Numbered from the stretch's first letter, positions 9,358 through 18,679 are shown. The stretch: 64,000 nt of DNA from Polaromonas sp. JS666 (GCF_900103405.1 NZ_FNHX01000005.1:126845-190844); one strand, 5' to 3'. Translations and numbers: made by a program. The notes: generated by a model not told the origin, from the sequence alone.

Positions 9358-9905
9358 GACTTAACAGCTATGTGCTGACAGGCAGTTTGATGTTGACGCT
9401 GCTGGCTCTGGCCGGTTGCGGTTCATCCGAACAGGAAGAGTTGCAGCAATGGATGACGGAGCAGCGCAACGCCACTCGGCCCAAGGTCGATCCGCTGCCC
9501 GAGCCCACCAAGTTCTCGCCGCAGGCCTACAACCAGGAAGGCTCCACCGAGCCTTTCAGCAACCAGAAATTGACACAGGCGCTCAAGCGCGACTCCAACC
9601 AGGCGACGTCCAATGCGGGCCTGATCGCACCGGAGTTGAGCCGGCGCAAGGAACCCCTGGAAGCCTACCCCCTGGACGCGACCTTTATGGTCGGAAGCCT
9701 GATCAAGGTGGGCCAGCCGGTGGCGTTGGTCAAGGTCGACAACCTGATTTACCAGGTCCGGGTCGGCAACTACCTTGGGCAGAATTACGGCCGTATCACG
9801 CAGGTGGGTGAAACAAGCCTTTCCCTGCGTGAGATCGTGCAGGACGCTGCGGGCGAATGGATTGAGCGGACGGCGACTTTACAGCTATTAGAGGGATCAA
9901 AATGA
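9354..9905 (+). CDS. pilP: PilP, pilus assembly lipoprotein
   Basis: Inner-membrane lipoprotein that bridges PilNO to the secretin PilQ. The signal peptide ends in a lipobox (LLALAGCGSSEQ, cysteine at about residue 22). A disordered linker is followed by the HR domain with YPLDATFMVGSLIKVGQPVA and VGNYLGQNYGRITQV. Length 183. It overlaps both pilO and pilQ by 4 bp. Confidence 0.94.
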   Translation: MRLNSYVLTGSLMLTLLALAGCGSSEQEELQQWMTEQRNATRPKVDPLPEPTKFSPQAYNQEGSTEPFSNQKLTQALKRDSNQATSNAGLIAPELSRRKEPLEAYPLDATFMVGSLIKVGQPVALVKVDNLIYQVRVGNYLGQNYGRITQVGETSLSLREIVQDAAGEWIERTATLQLLEGSK

Positions 9906-12025
9906 ACAAGCAAACATGGGCATTGGAAGCAGAAGGTACGGGAGGCGGCCTGAAGCGTTTGCTTGAACGTGTGTTGCGCGGCGCTTCGTTCGGCATTGCC
10001 TTGTCGCTGATGGTGGCAACGCTGCCGCAGGCCGCACAGGCCCAGAACTCGATTCAGTCGGTGACCGGTTCGGTTCAAGGCAGTTCCGAGATCATCCGCA
10101 TCGACCTGGCAGAGCCCCTGACCGCCATTCCCACAGGCTTCACTATCCAGTCGCCCGCCCGCATTGCACTGGACTTTCCAGGCGTCAGCAATGGCATGGG
10201 CCGGTCCGCGGTGGACATGAACCTGGGAAACCTGCGTTCGGCGAACGTGGTGCAGGCCGGCGAGCGGACCCGCGTGGTGCTTAACCTCAAGGCGCCGTCG
10301 ACCTACAAGGCTGATATCCAGGGCAAATCGCTGGTGATCACGCTGGATTCCAGCGCCACCGGCGCAGCGGCGGCCGCGGCACCGGCACAGGTATTTGCGG
10401 AAAGCCGCAACCGTGACATCCTTCCGCTCAAGGATGTGGACTTCCGCCGTGGAACCGACAGCGCCGGCCGCATCGTCGTGGGCCTGTCCAACAATGAAGT
10501 GGGCGTTGACATACGCCAGCAGGGCCAGACCCTGGTGGTTGAGTTCCTGAAGACAACCTTGCCCGAAGGCTTGCGCCGCCGCCTGGACGTGGGCGATTTC
10601 GGCACGCCGGTGCAAACCGTTACGACCTTCCAGACCGGCGACAAGGTCCGCATGGTGGTGGAACCCAAAGGCGCCTGGGAGCACAGCGCTTACCAGAGCG
10701 ACAACCAGTTTGTGCTGGAAGTCCGCCCCCAGAAGGTCGACCCGACCAAATTGACGCAGGGCCCCGGCTACACCGGCGAGAAGCTTTCCCTGAACTTCCA
10801 GAACATTGAAATCCGCTCCCTGCTGCAGGTGATCGCCGACTTCACGAACTTCAACATCGTCACTTCCGATTCCGTGACGGGCAGCGTCACGCTGAGGCTG
10901 AAGGACGTGCCCTGGGACCAGGCGCTGGACATCATTCTCCAGTCCAAGGGCCTGGGCATGCGCAAAAACGGCAACGTGCTGGTGATTGCGCCCAAGGACG
11001 AACTGGCGGCCAAAGACAAACTCGACCTGGAATCGCGCAACGCCATCCAGAGCCTGGAGCCTGTCCGCACCCAGTCCTTCCAGATCAATTACGCCAAGGC
11101 CGCGGATCTCGCGACACAAATCACCGCCGGCGGTAGCGGTCCGGCCAGCGCCCGTATCCTGTCCCAGCGCGGCAGTGTCATTGCCGAACCCCGGACCAAC
11201 CTGCTGTTCGTGACCGACATTCCTTCCAGGCTGGAGGCCGTCCAGAACCTGATCACCAAGCTGGACGTGGCGGTTCGCCAGGTGCTGATCGAGGCGCGCA
11301 TCGTCGAGGCTTCGGACAGTTTCGGGAAGTCGCTGGGTGTGCGGCTGGGCGGCCAGCCCTTCAACCAGACCACCAACTCGGCGTTCGGCGGCACCTACAG
11401 CGCGGCGACGGCCGGCACCAATGCCGGTGAATTCCTGAGCCTGCCGGCCGTGGGCCAGAACGGTTTCTCGGCGGCGACCTTTGCCGTCTCCCTGTTCAAT
11501 TCCGCAAAAACGCGATTCCTGAACCTCGAGATTTCCGCTTCGGAAGCCGACGGCAAATCCAAGATTGTGTCCAGCCCGCGGGTTGTCACGGCCGACCAGG
11601 TCAAGGCGCTGATTGAACAGGGTACGGAACTGCCGTACCAGCAGGCGACTTCCAGCGGCGCCACTTCCATCAGCTTCCGCAAAGCCAACCTGAAGCTTGA
11701 GGTCACGCCGCAGATCACGCCCGAGGGCAACATCATCCTGAACGTAGACGTCAACAAGGACAGCGTGGGCCGCGAAACGGCCAACGGCTTTGCGATCGAC
11801 ACCAAGCATATCCAGACGCAGGTGCTGGTGGAGAACGGCGGCACTGTGGTGATCGGCGGCATTTTTGAGCAGAATGACCGTGATGCCGAGACCAAGGTTC
11901 CGTTGCTGGGTGACCTGCCCGGCGTGGGCAATCTCTTCAAGCAGAAGACGCGCTCGGCCACGAAGTCCGAACTGCTGGTGTTCATCACCCCCAAGATGCT
12001 GACCAACGGCTCGGCGCTGCGCTGA
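9902..12025 (+). CDS. pilQ: PilQ, type IV pilus outer-membrane secretin
   Basis: Forms the multimeric outer-membrane pore for the pilus. After a long N-terminal leader ending near AAQAQ come AMIN domains that bind peptidoglycan (VRIDLAEPLTA-like and the RVVLNLKAP region). The STN/N0 domain follows (LSLNFQNIEIRSLLQVIADF), then a secretin N1 domain and the C-terminal secretin barrel (KSKIVSSPRVVTADQVKALI and GGTVVIGGIFEQ). Length 707, normal for PilQ. It is last in pilMNOPQ and is followed by aroKB, as in many proteobacteria. The 153-bp gap to aroK has GC-rich dyads but no clear terminator. Confidence 0.95.
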   Translation: MNKQTWALEAEGTGGGLKRLLERVLRGASFGIALSLMVATLPQAAQAQNSIQSVTGSVQGSSEIIRIDLAEPLTAIPTGFTIQSPARIALDFPGVSNGMGRSAVDMNLGNLRSANVVQAGERTRVVLNLKAPSTYKADIQGKSLVITLDSSATGAAAAAAPAQVFAESRNRDILPLKDVDFRRGTDSAGRIVVGLSNNEVGVDIRQQGQTLVVEFLKTTLPEGLRRRLDVGDFGTPVQTVTTFQTGDKVRMVVEPKGAWEHSAYQSDNQFVLEVRPQKVDPTKLTQGPGYTGEKLSLNFQNIEIRSLLQVIADFTNFNIVTSDSVTGSVTLRLKDVPWDQALDIILQSKGLGMRKNGNVLVIAPKDELAAKDKLDLESRNAIQSLEPVRTQSFQINYAKAADLATQITAGGSGPASARILSQRGSVIAEPRTNLLFVTDIPSRLEAVQNLITKLDVAVRQVLIEARIVEASDSFGKSLGVRLGGQPFNQTTNSAFGGTYSAATAGTNAGEFLSLPAVGQNGFSAATFAVSLFNSAKTRFLNLEISASEADGKSKIVSSPRVVTADQVKALIEQGTELPYQQATSSGATSISFRKANLKLEVTPQITPEGNIILNVDVNKDSVGRETANGFAIDTKHIQTQVLVENGGTVVIGGIFEQNDRDAETKVPLLGDLPGVGNLFKQKTRSATKSELLVFITPKMLTNGSALR

Positions 12026-12178
12026 GCCCCGCGGAGCCGGCCGCCGCGAGGCGGCGCCGGTTTGGTGGGAAAATGCAGGTAACGGCGGGCCCTTTGGGGC
12101 CTGTCGCGTTTGTGAAACCGGCCCATTTTCCACCCTGACTCTATTCACGCATCCCGGGGCGAACGCCTCCAGACTCCA

Positions 12179-12718
12179 TTGAATGCAAACCCGTTGAGAA
12201 TCGCCTGCGTGGGCCTGCCGGGTTCGGGGAAGTCCACTGTCGGCCGGCATCTGGCCCGCAAGATGGGGCTGCGCTTTATTGATTCGGACCAGGTGATCGA
12301 GCAGCGCATCGGCTGCTCCATCCGCGAGTTTTTCGAACGCGAGGGCGAGAACGCCTTCCGCGATATCGAGCAGCAGGTCATCGATGAGCTGACCCAGGGC
12401 CAATCCTGCGTGCTGTCCAGCGGCGGCGGGACCGTGCTGCGCCCGGCCAATCGCCAGCACCTTCGCGAGCGCGCGCAGGTGGTGTACCTGCACTCCATCC
12501 CCGAAGAGGTGTTTCGCCGCCTGCGGCACGACCAGAACCGGCCCCTGCTCCAGGTCGCTGATCCGCTGGCCAGGCTGAGGGATCTCTATGCGGCCCGCGA
12601 TCCCCTGTACCGGGAAACCGCCCACTTCGTCATCGAGACCGGGCGTCCCTCGGTGTCCACCCTGGTCAACATGATCCACATGCAGCTGGAGCTGGCGGGA
12701 TTGCTGCCCGTGCCCTGA
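12179..12718 (+). CDS. aroK: Shikimate kinase
   Basis: Phosphorylates shikimate with ATP in the chorismate pathway. The Walker A loop GLPGSGKST lies at residues about 12-20; IDSDQVIEQ and SSGGGTVLR carry shikimate-binding residues. The lid segment [10 protein letters not shown] holds its conserved arginine. No ATG is available; TTG 12179 is used here, and TTG 12194 would be five residues shorter. Length 179. Forms aroKB with the next gene. Confidence 0.93.
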   Translation: MNANPLRIACVGLPGSGKSTVGRHLARKMGLRFIDSDQVIEQRIGCSIREFFEREGENAFRDIEQQVIDELTQGQSCVLSSGGGTVLRPANRQHLRERAQVVYLHSIPEEVFRRLRHDQNRPLLQVADPLARLRDLYAARDPLYRETAHFVIETGRPSVSTLVNMIHMQLELAGLLPVP

Positions 12719-12785
12719 GCGCTTGCGTTCTCTGCCTTGCAAGCCGTCGCACCCAAGGCGGGCGAGTGCCTCTACACTCCCACTT

Positions 12786-13901
12786 ATGCACGCAAATTCC
12801 CCTTCCGCGGCGGCGCGGGTCCAGATCGAGCTGGGCGAACGCAGCTACCCGATTGCCGTCGGCAACGGCCTTCTCGGCAATGCGCTGACTTACCAGGATC
12901 TCCCGAAAGCCGCTGCCGCGCTGGTGGTGTCCAACACCACGGTGGCTCCCTTGTATGCGGCGCAATTGAGCCAGGCGCTGCGCCAGCGTTATGGCAAGGT
13001 GCTGCTGGTGACCTTGCCCGACGGCGAGGTTCACAAGGACTGGCAGACGCTGCAGCTGATTTTTGACGCCTTGCTCGAGAACGGCTGCGACCGCAAGACG
13101 GTGATGTTCGCGCTGGGCGGCGGGGTGGTGGGCGACATGACCGGCTTTGCCGCCGCCAGCTATATGCGCGGCGTGCCTTTTGTGCAGGTGCCCACAACCC
13201 TGCTGGCGCAGGTGGACTCCTCGGTGGGCGGCAAGACGGCGATCAACCATCCGCTGGGCAAGAACATGATAGGTGCCTTCTACCAGCCCCTGCTGGTGGT
13301 CTGCGACCTTGATGCGCTGCAGACCTTGCCCGCGCGCGAGCTGAGCGCGGGCCTGGCCGAAATCATCAAATACGGCCCGATTGCCGACATGGCCTTCCTG
13401 GAATGGATAGAGGCCAATCTCGAAGGCCTGCTGGCCAGGGAGCCCGCGGCCATGGCCCACGCGATCAAGCGCAGCTGTGAGATCAAGGCCTGGGTGGTGG
13501 GGCAGGACGAGCGTGAAGCCGGCTTGCGGGCCATCCTGAATTTCGGCCATACCTTCGGCCACGCGATTGAATCCGGCCTCGGCTACGGCGAATGGCTGCA
13601 CGGCGAAGGCGTGGGTTGCGGCATGGTGATGGCCGCGCACCTGTCCGCGCGCCTGGGCCTGGTCGACATGCCTTTTGTCGAGCGGCTGACGCGGCTCATC
13701 CAGCGTGCCGGTTTGCCGGTCAAGGCGCCGGTGCTGTCGGCCGTGGACAATGCGGGCCGCTACCTGGAGCTGATGCGTATCGACAAAAAATCCGAGGCCG
13801 GCGAGATCCGTTTTATCGTGATCGACGGCCCGGGCAAAGCGGCGCTTCGCAGCGCGCCCGACGCGCTGGTGCGCGAAGTGATCGACCTGTGCTGTGCTTA
13901 A
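12786..13901 (+). CDS. aroB: 3-dehydroquinate synthase
   Basis: NAD- and zinc-dependent cyclase converting DAHP to 3-dehydroquinate. [20 protein letters not shown] is the NAD-binding signature; [20 protein letters not shown] is the substrate site. Zinc ligands are seen in the [17 protein letters not shown] and WLHGEGV segments. I start at ATG 12786 (371 residues) because the frame upstream of it does not look like AroB. Confidence 0.95.
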   Translation: MHANSPSAAARVQIELGERSYPIAVGNGLLGNALTYQDLPKAAAALVVSNTTVAPLYAAQLSQALRQRYGKVLLVTLPDGEVHKDWQTLQLIFDALLENGCDRKTVMFALGGGVVGDMTGFAAASYMRGVPFVQVPTTLLAQVDSSVGGKTAINHPLGKNMIGAFYQPLLVVCDLDALQTLPARELSAGLAEIIKYGPIADMAFLEWIEANLEGLLAREPAAMAHAIKRSCEIKAWVVGQDEREAGLRAILNFGHTFGHAIESGLGYGEWLHGEGVGCGMVMAAHLSARLGLVDMPFVERLTRLIQRAGLPVKAPVLSAVDNAGRYLELMRIDKKSEAGEIRFIVIDGPGKAALRSAPDALVREVIDLCCA

Positions 13902-13920
13902 AGCCTGGAGAGCGTGAACC

Positions 13921-15120
13921 ATGACCCTGGCGCCCTATGCCTGTGATCCCGCGCTGTCGCGCGGCCGACGCTACACCGAGCCGGTGGCGCCCACGCGTTC
14001 CGACTTCCAGCGCGACCGCGATCGCATCGTGCATTCAACAGCCTTTCGCCGCCTGGTCTACAAGACCCAGGTGTTCCTCAACCACGAGGGCGACCTGTTC
14101 CGTACCCGCTTGACCCATTCGCTGGAAGTCGCGCAGCTGGGGCGCTCCATCGCCCGCACGCTGCAACTCAACGAGGACCTCGTGGAGGCCATCGCGCTGG
14201 CGCACGACCTGGGCCACACGCCTTTCGGCCACGCCGGCCAGGACGCCCTGAATGCCTGCCTCAAGGCCGGCCACCCCGAGAGCGCGGGCTTTGAGCACAA
14301 CCTGCAAAGCCTGCGCGTCGTGGATACGCTGGAAGAGCGCTACCCGGCCTACAACGGCCTGAACCTCAGCTTCGAGACGCGCGAAGGCATCCTCAAGCAT
14401 TGCTCAAAACGCAACGCGCGGCGCATCGAGTCGCGCGAGCCGGGCGGGGTGGCGCGCCGTTTTGTGGACCAGCCCGCCGAAGGGCCGCGCTGGCAGCAAC
14501 CCAGCCTGGAGGCGCAGCTCGCCAACCTGGCCGACGAGATCGCCTACAACGCGCACGACATTGACGACGGTGTGCGCTCTGGCCTGCTGACGCTGGAGCA
14601 GCTCGAGGACGTGGAGCTCTTCAGCCAGTACTGCCGCGAGACGCGGCTGGCCCATCCCGGCCTGCAGGGCCGCCGGCTGCTGTTTGAAACCATACGCCGC
14701 ATGCTCAGCGCCCAGGTCTACAACGTGATGGACGCGACATGGGCGGCCATCCACAAGGCGGCGCCCGCGAGCGCCGACGAGGTGCGCCAGCAAGCGGCGC
14801 TGGTCTGCTTCACACCGGAGATGGCGCGACAGTCCGCGTCGCTCAAGCGCTTCCTGCTGAAAAACCTCTACCGCCACCCCAAGGTGGTGGAAACCACGCA
14901 GGCGGCCAAGCAGGTGGTCGGTGAGCTGTTCGAGGCCTATATGGCCGACCCGGCGCAGATGCCGCAAGCCCACAGCGAGCGCTTTGACGGCGTCGACGCG
15001 CCGCATGCCGCGGGCGCCAAGCCCGAGCGGGTCGTGGCCGACTACATCGCCGGCATGACCGACCGCTTTGCCGCCAAAGAGCATGAGCGCCTCAAGGGAC
15101 GCGCCGCTTTCGCGGCCTGA
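13921..15120 (+). CDS. dgt: dGTP triphosphohydrolase-like HD protein
   Basis: HD-domain nucleotidohydrolase that cleaves dNTPs to deoxynucleoside and tripolyphosphate. Metal-binding residues appear in order: THSLEVAQLGRS, then the HD pair in LAHDLGHTPFGHAGQ, and a later Asp in YNAHDIDDG. At 399 residues it belongs to the shorter dGTPase-like family, not the 505-residue E. coli Dgt, so substrate preference is not certain. It follows aroB by 19 bp, a conserved arrangement. Confidence 0.9.
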   Translation: MTLAPYACDPALSRGRRYTEPVAPTRSDFQRDRDRIVHSTAFRRLVYKTQVFLNHEGDLFRTRLTHSLEVAQLGRSIARTLQLNEDLVEAIALAHDLGHTPFGHAGQDALNACLKAGHPESAGFEHNLQSLRVVDTLEERYPAYNGLNLSFETREGILKHCSKRNARRIESREPGGVARRFVDQPAEGPRWQQPSLEAQLANLADEIAYNAHDIDDGVRSGLLTLEQLEDVELFSQYCRETRLAHPGLQGRRLLFETIRRMLSAQVYNVMDATWAAIHKAAPASADEVRQQAALVCFTPEMARQSASLKRFLLKNLYRHPKVVETTQAAKQVVGELFEAYMADPAQMPQAHSERFDGVDAPHAAGAKPERVVADYIAGMTDRFAAKEHERLKGRAAFAA

Positions 15121-15144
15121 ACCTGTCCCTTTGCTTCGTGCCGT

Positions 15145-16368
15145 GTGACTGAAGCCAAGCCGGATATCGCCGCCAGCGCGCGCGCCGCCTGGTGCGTGAT
15201 CGCGGCCGGTGTGGTGGCCGCGCTGCACGTCGGCAAACTGCCGCCGGCCTTGCCCGTGCTGGGCCAGGTGCTCGGCGTTTCTCTGTTGCAGGCCGGTTTC
15301 CTGCTCTCGCTTGTCCAGCTGGCCGGCATGACGCTGGGATTGCTGACCGGGCTGGCCGTCCAGCGTGTGGGGCTCAAGCGCAGCATGCTGGCGGGCCTGT
15401 GGGTGCTGGCATCGGCCAGCGCCCTGGGCGCCATGGCGCCGGGCGTTCATGCCTTGCTGGCGACACGCGTCCTGGAGGGCCTGGGGTTTTTGTGGGTGGT
15501 GCTGCCGGCACCGGCCCTGGTGCGGCGGCTGGTGCCGCCGGAAAAATTGAGCGGCATGCTCGGCATGTGGGGCGCCTACATGCCTTTGGGTGCATCGCTG
15601 GCCCTGCTGGCCGGGCCCCTCGTCATTGCCTGGGCCGGCCCGCAATGGGGCTGGCGCATGCTGTGGTGGCTGCTGGCCGCGCTGGCCGCGGCGCTGGCCC
15701 TGCTGCTTGCGTGGCGCGTGCCGGCGGGGCTGCCTGAGGCGGCTACGTCCGCGGGCCGGCCGCGCAACCGTCAGCTCATTGCGACGACCTTGCGCTCGCG
15801 CGCCGTCTGGCTCATGGCCCTGGCCTTCGCGACCTATTCCGGGCAATGGCTCGCCGTGGTGGGTTTTCTGCCGTCCATCTATGCGCAGGCCGGCGTGGCC
15901 GGCGGCTGGGCTGGGCCGCTGACGGCGCTGGCCGCGGCCGTCAACATCATCGGCAATGTCGCCGCGGGGCGGCTGCTGGGCCGCGGCTTGCCGCCGCTGG
16001 CCTTGCTGGGCGCGGGTTTCCTGGCGATGGCGGGCGGCGCCTTGCTGGCATTTTCGGGCGTGCCGCCCGCGCTGCAATACGGGGCGATCCTGGGTTTCTC
16101 CATGCTGGGCGGCCTGGTTCCTGCCACTCTGTTCAGCCTGGCCATCCGGCTGGCGCCCAGTGCCGATACGGTGTCCTCCACGGTAGGCTGGATGCAGCAG
16201 TGGTCGGCGCTGGGCCAGTTCGCGGGTCCTCCACTGGTGGCCTGGGTGGCCGCCGAGGCAGGGGGCTGGCAATGGACGGGCTGGGTCACGGCGGCTAGCT
16301 CCGTCCTGGGCCTGGTTCTGGCGCTACGGCTGCACCGTTTGCTGGTTTTGCACGCGCCGCGGCCCTAA
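15145..16368 (+). CDS. Major facilitator superfamily transporter
   Basis: Predicted 12-helix secondary transporter of 407 residues, starting at GTG 15145 (MTEAKPDIAASARAAWCVIA). Alternating hydrophobic segments run the whole length. The loop between helices 2 and 3 (GLAVQRVGLKRSML) resembles the MFS motif A region. The overall look is of a CynX/NimT-like or drug:proton antiporter, but no substrate can be assigned. It follows dgt by 24 bp and may be co-transcribed. Confidence 0.82.
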   Translation: MTEAKPDIAASARAAWCVIAAGVVAALHVGKLPPALPVLGQVLGVSLLQAGFLLSLVQLAGMTLGLLTGLAVQRVGLKRSMLAGLWVLASASALGAMAPGVHALLATRVLEGLGFLWVVLPAPALVRRLVPPEKLSGMLGMWGAYMPLGASLALLAGPLVIAWAGPQWGWRMLWWLLAALAAALALLLAWRVPAGLPEAATSAGRPRNRQLIATTLRSRAVWLMALAFATYSGQWLAVVGFLPSIYAQAGVAGGWAGPLTALAAAVNIIGNVAAGRLLGRGLPPLALLGAGFLAMAGGALLAFSGVPPALQYGAILGFSMLGGLVPATLFSLAIRLAPSADTVSSTVGWMQQWSALGQFAGPPLVAWVAAEAGGWQWTGWVTAASSVLGLVLALRLHRLLVLHAPRP

Positions 16369-16586
16369 CCTAGGCACCTTAAACAGCCGAAGCCGCCATC
16401 AACCAGCCACATGACGGCGCATAGGCTTATGACGTGTCGGCATTTTTCCTGCTGTCTTTTCGGCCCCGCACGGATTACGCTAAGGGCTTGCGCACACTTT
16501 GTGACATTTTTTTGGAACAGTAAGCGCATGCTGCAGTTGCGGGCATCAAACCTGCTTTGGCTATTCGTATCTCAAAAGGTGTTGTC

Positions 16587-17735
16587 ATGGGTTTCAATCG
16601 GCGTCAGTTAATTCTCGGTGGTGTATCCGCAGGCGCCATGGTGGCAAGCCCCACACTGTGGGCGCAAGGCAGGGCCGGGCGAAAAATCGTCGTCGGGCAA
16701 TCCGTTCCGCTGACCGGCGCCGCCGACCAGATCGGCCTGGCTTATCTCAACGGTGCCAAGATTTACTTTGACGCGATCAACGCGAAAAACGGCGCGGGCG
16801 GCTACAAGATTGAAGTCAAGGCCCTTGATGACGGCTACGTTCCGGCCAAGGCCGCCGGCAACGCCAAGCAGTTGATCGACGACGACGTGGATGCGCTTTT
16901 CGGCTTTACTGGTACTGCCAGCTGTGATGCCGCCTTCGCTGCGGCAAAAGCTTCCAACACCCTGTTCTTCGCGCCGTTTGCCGCGTCCGACGCGCTGCAT
17001 GATCCCTCCCACGGCAACGTGTTCCATGTGCGTCCCGCGCTGGCCGACGAAGCCTACAAAATCGCGCGCCACTGCGCGACGCTGAACCAGGACCGCATCG
17101 CGGTGTTTGCCGAAGACGATGCCATGGGGCGCGGCGGCCTGGCGGCCGTCAACCAGGCGTTGGTCGACCTGAAGCGGCCGGCCATCGTCGGCAGCGCTCT
17201 GTCGCCAGTGAACAGCGACAAGGTTGACGCGGCTGTGGCCTCCCTGATGAAGGTGCAGCCCCAGGCCGTTATCCAGGTCAGCCTGTTCAATTCATCGGCT
17301 GCCTTCATCCGCAAGATGCGCCAGGCCGGCTATGGCGGTCAGTTCCTGAACTTTTCCGTGGTCGGCATAGACCCGCTCTTCAGCGCCCTGGGCAAAGAAA
17401 TCGGCGGCGTCGTGATTTCACAGGTCGTGCCCTCGCCGCGCAGCACCGGCATGCCGATCATCAAGGAATACCTCGATGTGCTGAACCAGACCGACCAGAC
17501 GCCCAGCTATGAAAGCGTGGAAGGTTATATCGCCGCCAAGACCTTTGCCGAAGGCGTGCGCCGCAGCGCGGCCGGCAGCGGAAAGCCCGACCGTGCCGGC
17601 CTGCAAAAAGCGTTTGAAACCATGACGGACTACGACGTGGGCGGCTTTCGCGTCAACCTGCGCGCCAAGAAATACGAATCGGTGCGTGCGATTGACCTCG
17701 TGACCATTACGCCTGACGGCAAAGTTGTCCGCTGA
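16587..17735 (+). CDS. ABC transporter periplasmic binding protein, Leu/Ile/Val (LivJ) type
   Basis: Type I periplasmic binding protein for branched-chain amino acids, amides or aromatic acids. The leader MGFNRRQLILGGVSAGAM resembles a Tat signal and ends near LWAQG. The mature domain opens IVVGQSVPLTGAADQIGLAYLNGAKIYFDAIN (quoted in part: GQSVPLTGAADQ), the family hallmark, with a Periplasmic_BP_6 fold throughout. ATG 16587 is used because it gives a clean signal peptide. No permease or ATPase genes adjoin it, so it is an orphan binding protein, as is common in Comamonadaceae. The ligand is unknown. Confidence 0.86.
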   Translation: MGFNRRQLILGGVSAGAMVASPTLWAQGRAGRKIVVGQSVPLTGAADQIGLAYLNGAKIYFDAINAKNGAGGYKIEVKALDDGYVPAKAAGNAKQLIDDDVDALFGFTGTASCDAAFAAAKASNTLFFAPFAASDALHDPSHGNVFHVRPALADEAYKIARHCATLNQDRIAVFAEDDAMGRGGLAAVNQALVDLKRPAIVGSALSPVNSDKVDAAVASLMKVQPQAVIQVSLFNSSAAFIRKMRQAGYGGQFLNFSVVGIDPLFSALGKEIGGVVISQVVPSPRSTGMPIIKEYLDVLNQTDQTPSYESVEGYIAAKTFAEGVRRSAAGSGKPDRAGLQKAFETMTDYDVGGFRVNLRAKKYESVRAIDLVTITPDGKVVR

Positions 17736-17752
17736 GCGTTAGCGGCTCCCAT

Positions 17753-17768
17753 GCCTCTTGAAAGAGGC
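17753..17768. repeat. Short perfect hairpin after the binding-protein gene
   Basis: GCCTCTT and AAGAGGC form a 7-bp perfect stem around GA, 18 bp after the binding-protein stop and just before the RAYT element. There is no T-run, so it is a poor intrinsic terminator; it might be part of the RAYT-associated palindromes. Confidence 0.4.
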
Positions 17769-17788
17769 GAGGGGGTGTCGGGAAATTA

Positions 17789-17803
17789 GGGTCGGATTCC
17801 AAT
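17789..17803 (+). repeat. Left inverted repeat of the RAYT element
   Basis: GGGTCGGATTCCAAT. Its reverse complement matches 18624-18638 (ATTGGAATCTGACCC) at 14 of 15 positions. The pair flanks the transposase gene symmetrically. Confidence 0.75.
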
Positions 17804-17834
17804 ATCATGGTGCCAACTCCAGGTATTGCATTCC

Positions 17835-18545
17835 ATGGCCCGCCTTCCCCGTCTGACGCTTCCCGGTTTCCCCCATCACATCATCCAGCGCGGCAATAAC
17901 CGGCAAGCCGTTTTTTCCTCCGCTGCCGATCACCAGATGCTGTTGCGGCTGCTCGACGAAAGCGCGCGCAAATTCGGCGTGGCCCTGCATGCCTATGTGC
18001 TGATGGACAACCACTTCCACCTGCTGGCCACGCCCAGCACGGCGGACGGCCTGCCGCAGATGATGCAGGCCGCGGGACGGCGCTATGTTCGCTACTTCAA
18101 CGACAGCCAGGGGCGTTCCGGCACCCTCTGGGAGGGGCGTTACCGCGCCACGGTGATCGAGGCCGAATGCTATTTGCTGGCCTGCATGGCCTATATCGAC
18201 CTGAATCCGGTTCGCGCGGGGCTGGTGGCCGAAGCCAGGGACTATCCCTGGTCCAGCCACGGCCACTATGCGGGTTTGCGGGTCGACAGCCTGCTGACGC
18301 CGCACCCCCTGGTCTGGGCGTTGGGCAACACGCCCTTTGCCCGCGAGGCGGCCTACGCCTCATTGGTGCGCGCAGGCATCACACTGGAGCAGCAGGAGCT
18401 GCTGACCCGCTCGGCCCTGAGCGGCTGGGCGCTGGGTGGGGATGAATTCCTGGCCGAGCTGCAAAAGCGCACCGAGCGCCGCGTGACTAAAAACCAGGCG
18501 GGGCGGCCGGCCATGGCGCCCAAAGATGACTTGCCACCGGCCTGA
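17835..18545 (+). CDS. REP-associated tyrosine transposase (RAYT, Y1_Tnp/IS200-like)
   Basis: HUH-type single-strand DNA transposase, 236 residues from ATG 17835 (MARLPRLTLPGFPHHIIQRG). The HUH motif is H-F-H at residues 60-62 (MDNHFHLL), and the catalytic tyrosine helix is ECYLLACMAYIDLNPVRAGL (residues about 111-130), the RAYT hallmark. The frame is intact with all key residues. RAYTs are usually single-copy domesticated genes associated with REP/BIME palindromes and do not mobilise themselves like an insertion sequence. Inverted repeats at 17789 and 18624 bracket it. It separates the binding-protein gene from gltB. Confidence 0.92.
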   Translation: MARLPRLTLPGFPHHIIQRGNNRQAVFSSAADHQMLLRLLDESARKFGVALHAYVLMDNHFHLLATPSTADGLPQMMQAAGRRYVRYFNDSQGRSGTLWEGRYRATVIEAECYLLACMAYIDLNPVRAGLVAEARDYPWSSHGHYAGLRVDSLLTPHPLVWALGNTPFAREAAYASLVRAGITLEQQELLTRSALSGWALGGDEFLAELQKRTERRVTKNQAGRPAMAPKDDLPPA

Positions 18546-18580
18546 ACCATGCCGTTCCGTGGCTTTTCGCATTCGAATTT

Positions 18581-18598
18581 AATATGTCCCCAATTAAA
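18581..18598. repeat. Degenerate direct copy of the RAYT right-end repeat
   Basis: AATATGTCCCCAATTAAA matches AATCTGACCCCATTTAAA at 18629-18646 at 15 of 18 positions in the same orientation. The intervening bases are very AT-rich compared with the chromosome. Confidence 0.5.
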
Positions 18599-18623
18599 TG
18601 TTGATTAAATTTATCGATTTTTA

Positions 18624-18638
18624 ATTGGAATCTGACCC
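18624..18638 (-). repeat. Right inverted repeat of the RAYT element
   Basis: ATTGGAATCTGACCC, inverted partner of 17789-17803 with one mismatch. It ends 12 bp before the likely gltB -35 box. Confidence 0.75.
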
Positions 18639-18650
18639 CATTTAAACTTC

Positions 18651-18679
18651 TTGGCATTGTTGTTGCACTGCACTATGCT
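18651..18679 (+). promoter_or_regulatory. Probable gltB promoter
   Basis: TTGGCA at 18651-18656 and TATGCT at 18674-18679 with a 17-bp spacer, about 100 bp before the gltB ATG. Both boxes match four or more consensus positions. The RAYT right repeat ends immediately upstream. Confidence 0.55.

Noticed and set aside
9785-12742. A 985-codon antisense open frame across pilQ and aroK
   Set aside because: Spans two well-supported genes on the other strand and has no domain resemblance; typical GC-driven shadow.
14404-16272. A 622-codon frame opposite dgt and the MFS gene
   Set aside because: Gln/Arg/His-rich translation without recognisable domains; opposite two supported genes.
17789-18646. A complete autonomous IS200/IS605 insertion sequence
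   Set aside because: The gene is RAYT-type, no TnpB partner is present, and the ends are inverted repeats and not subterminal IS200 hairpins with a cleavage-site tetranucleotide.
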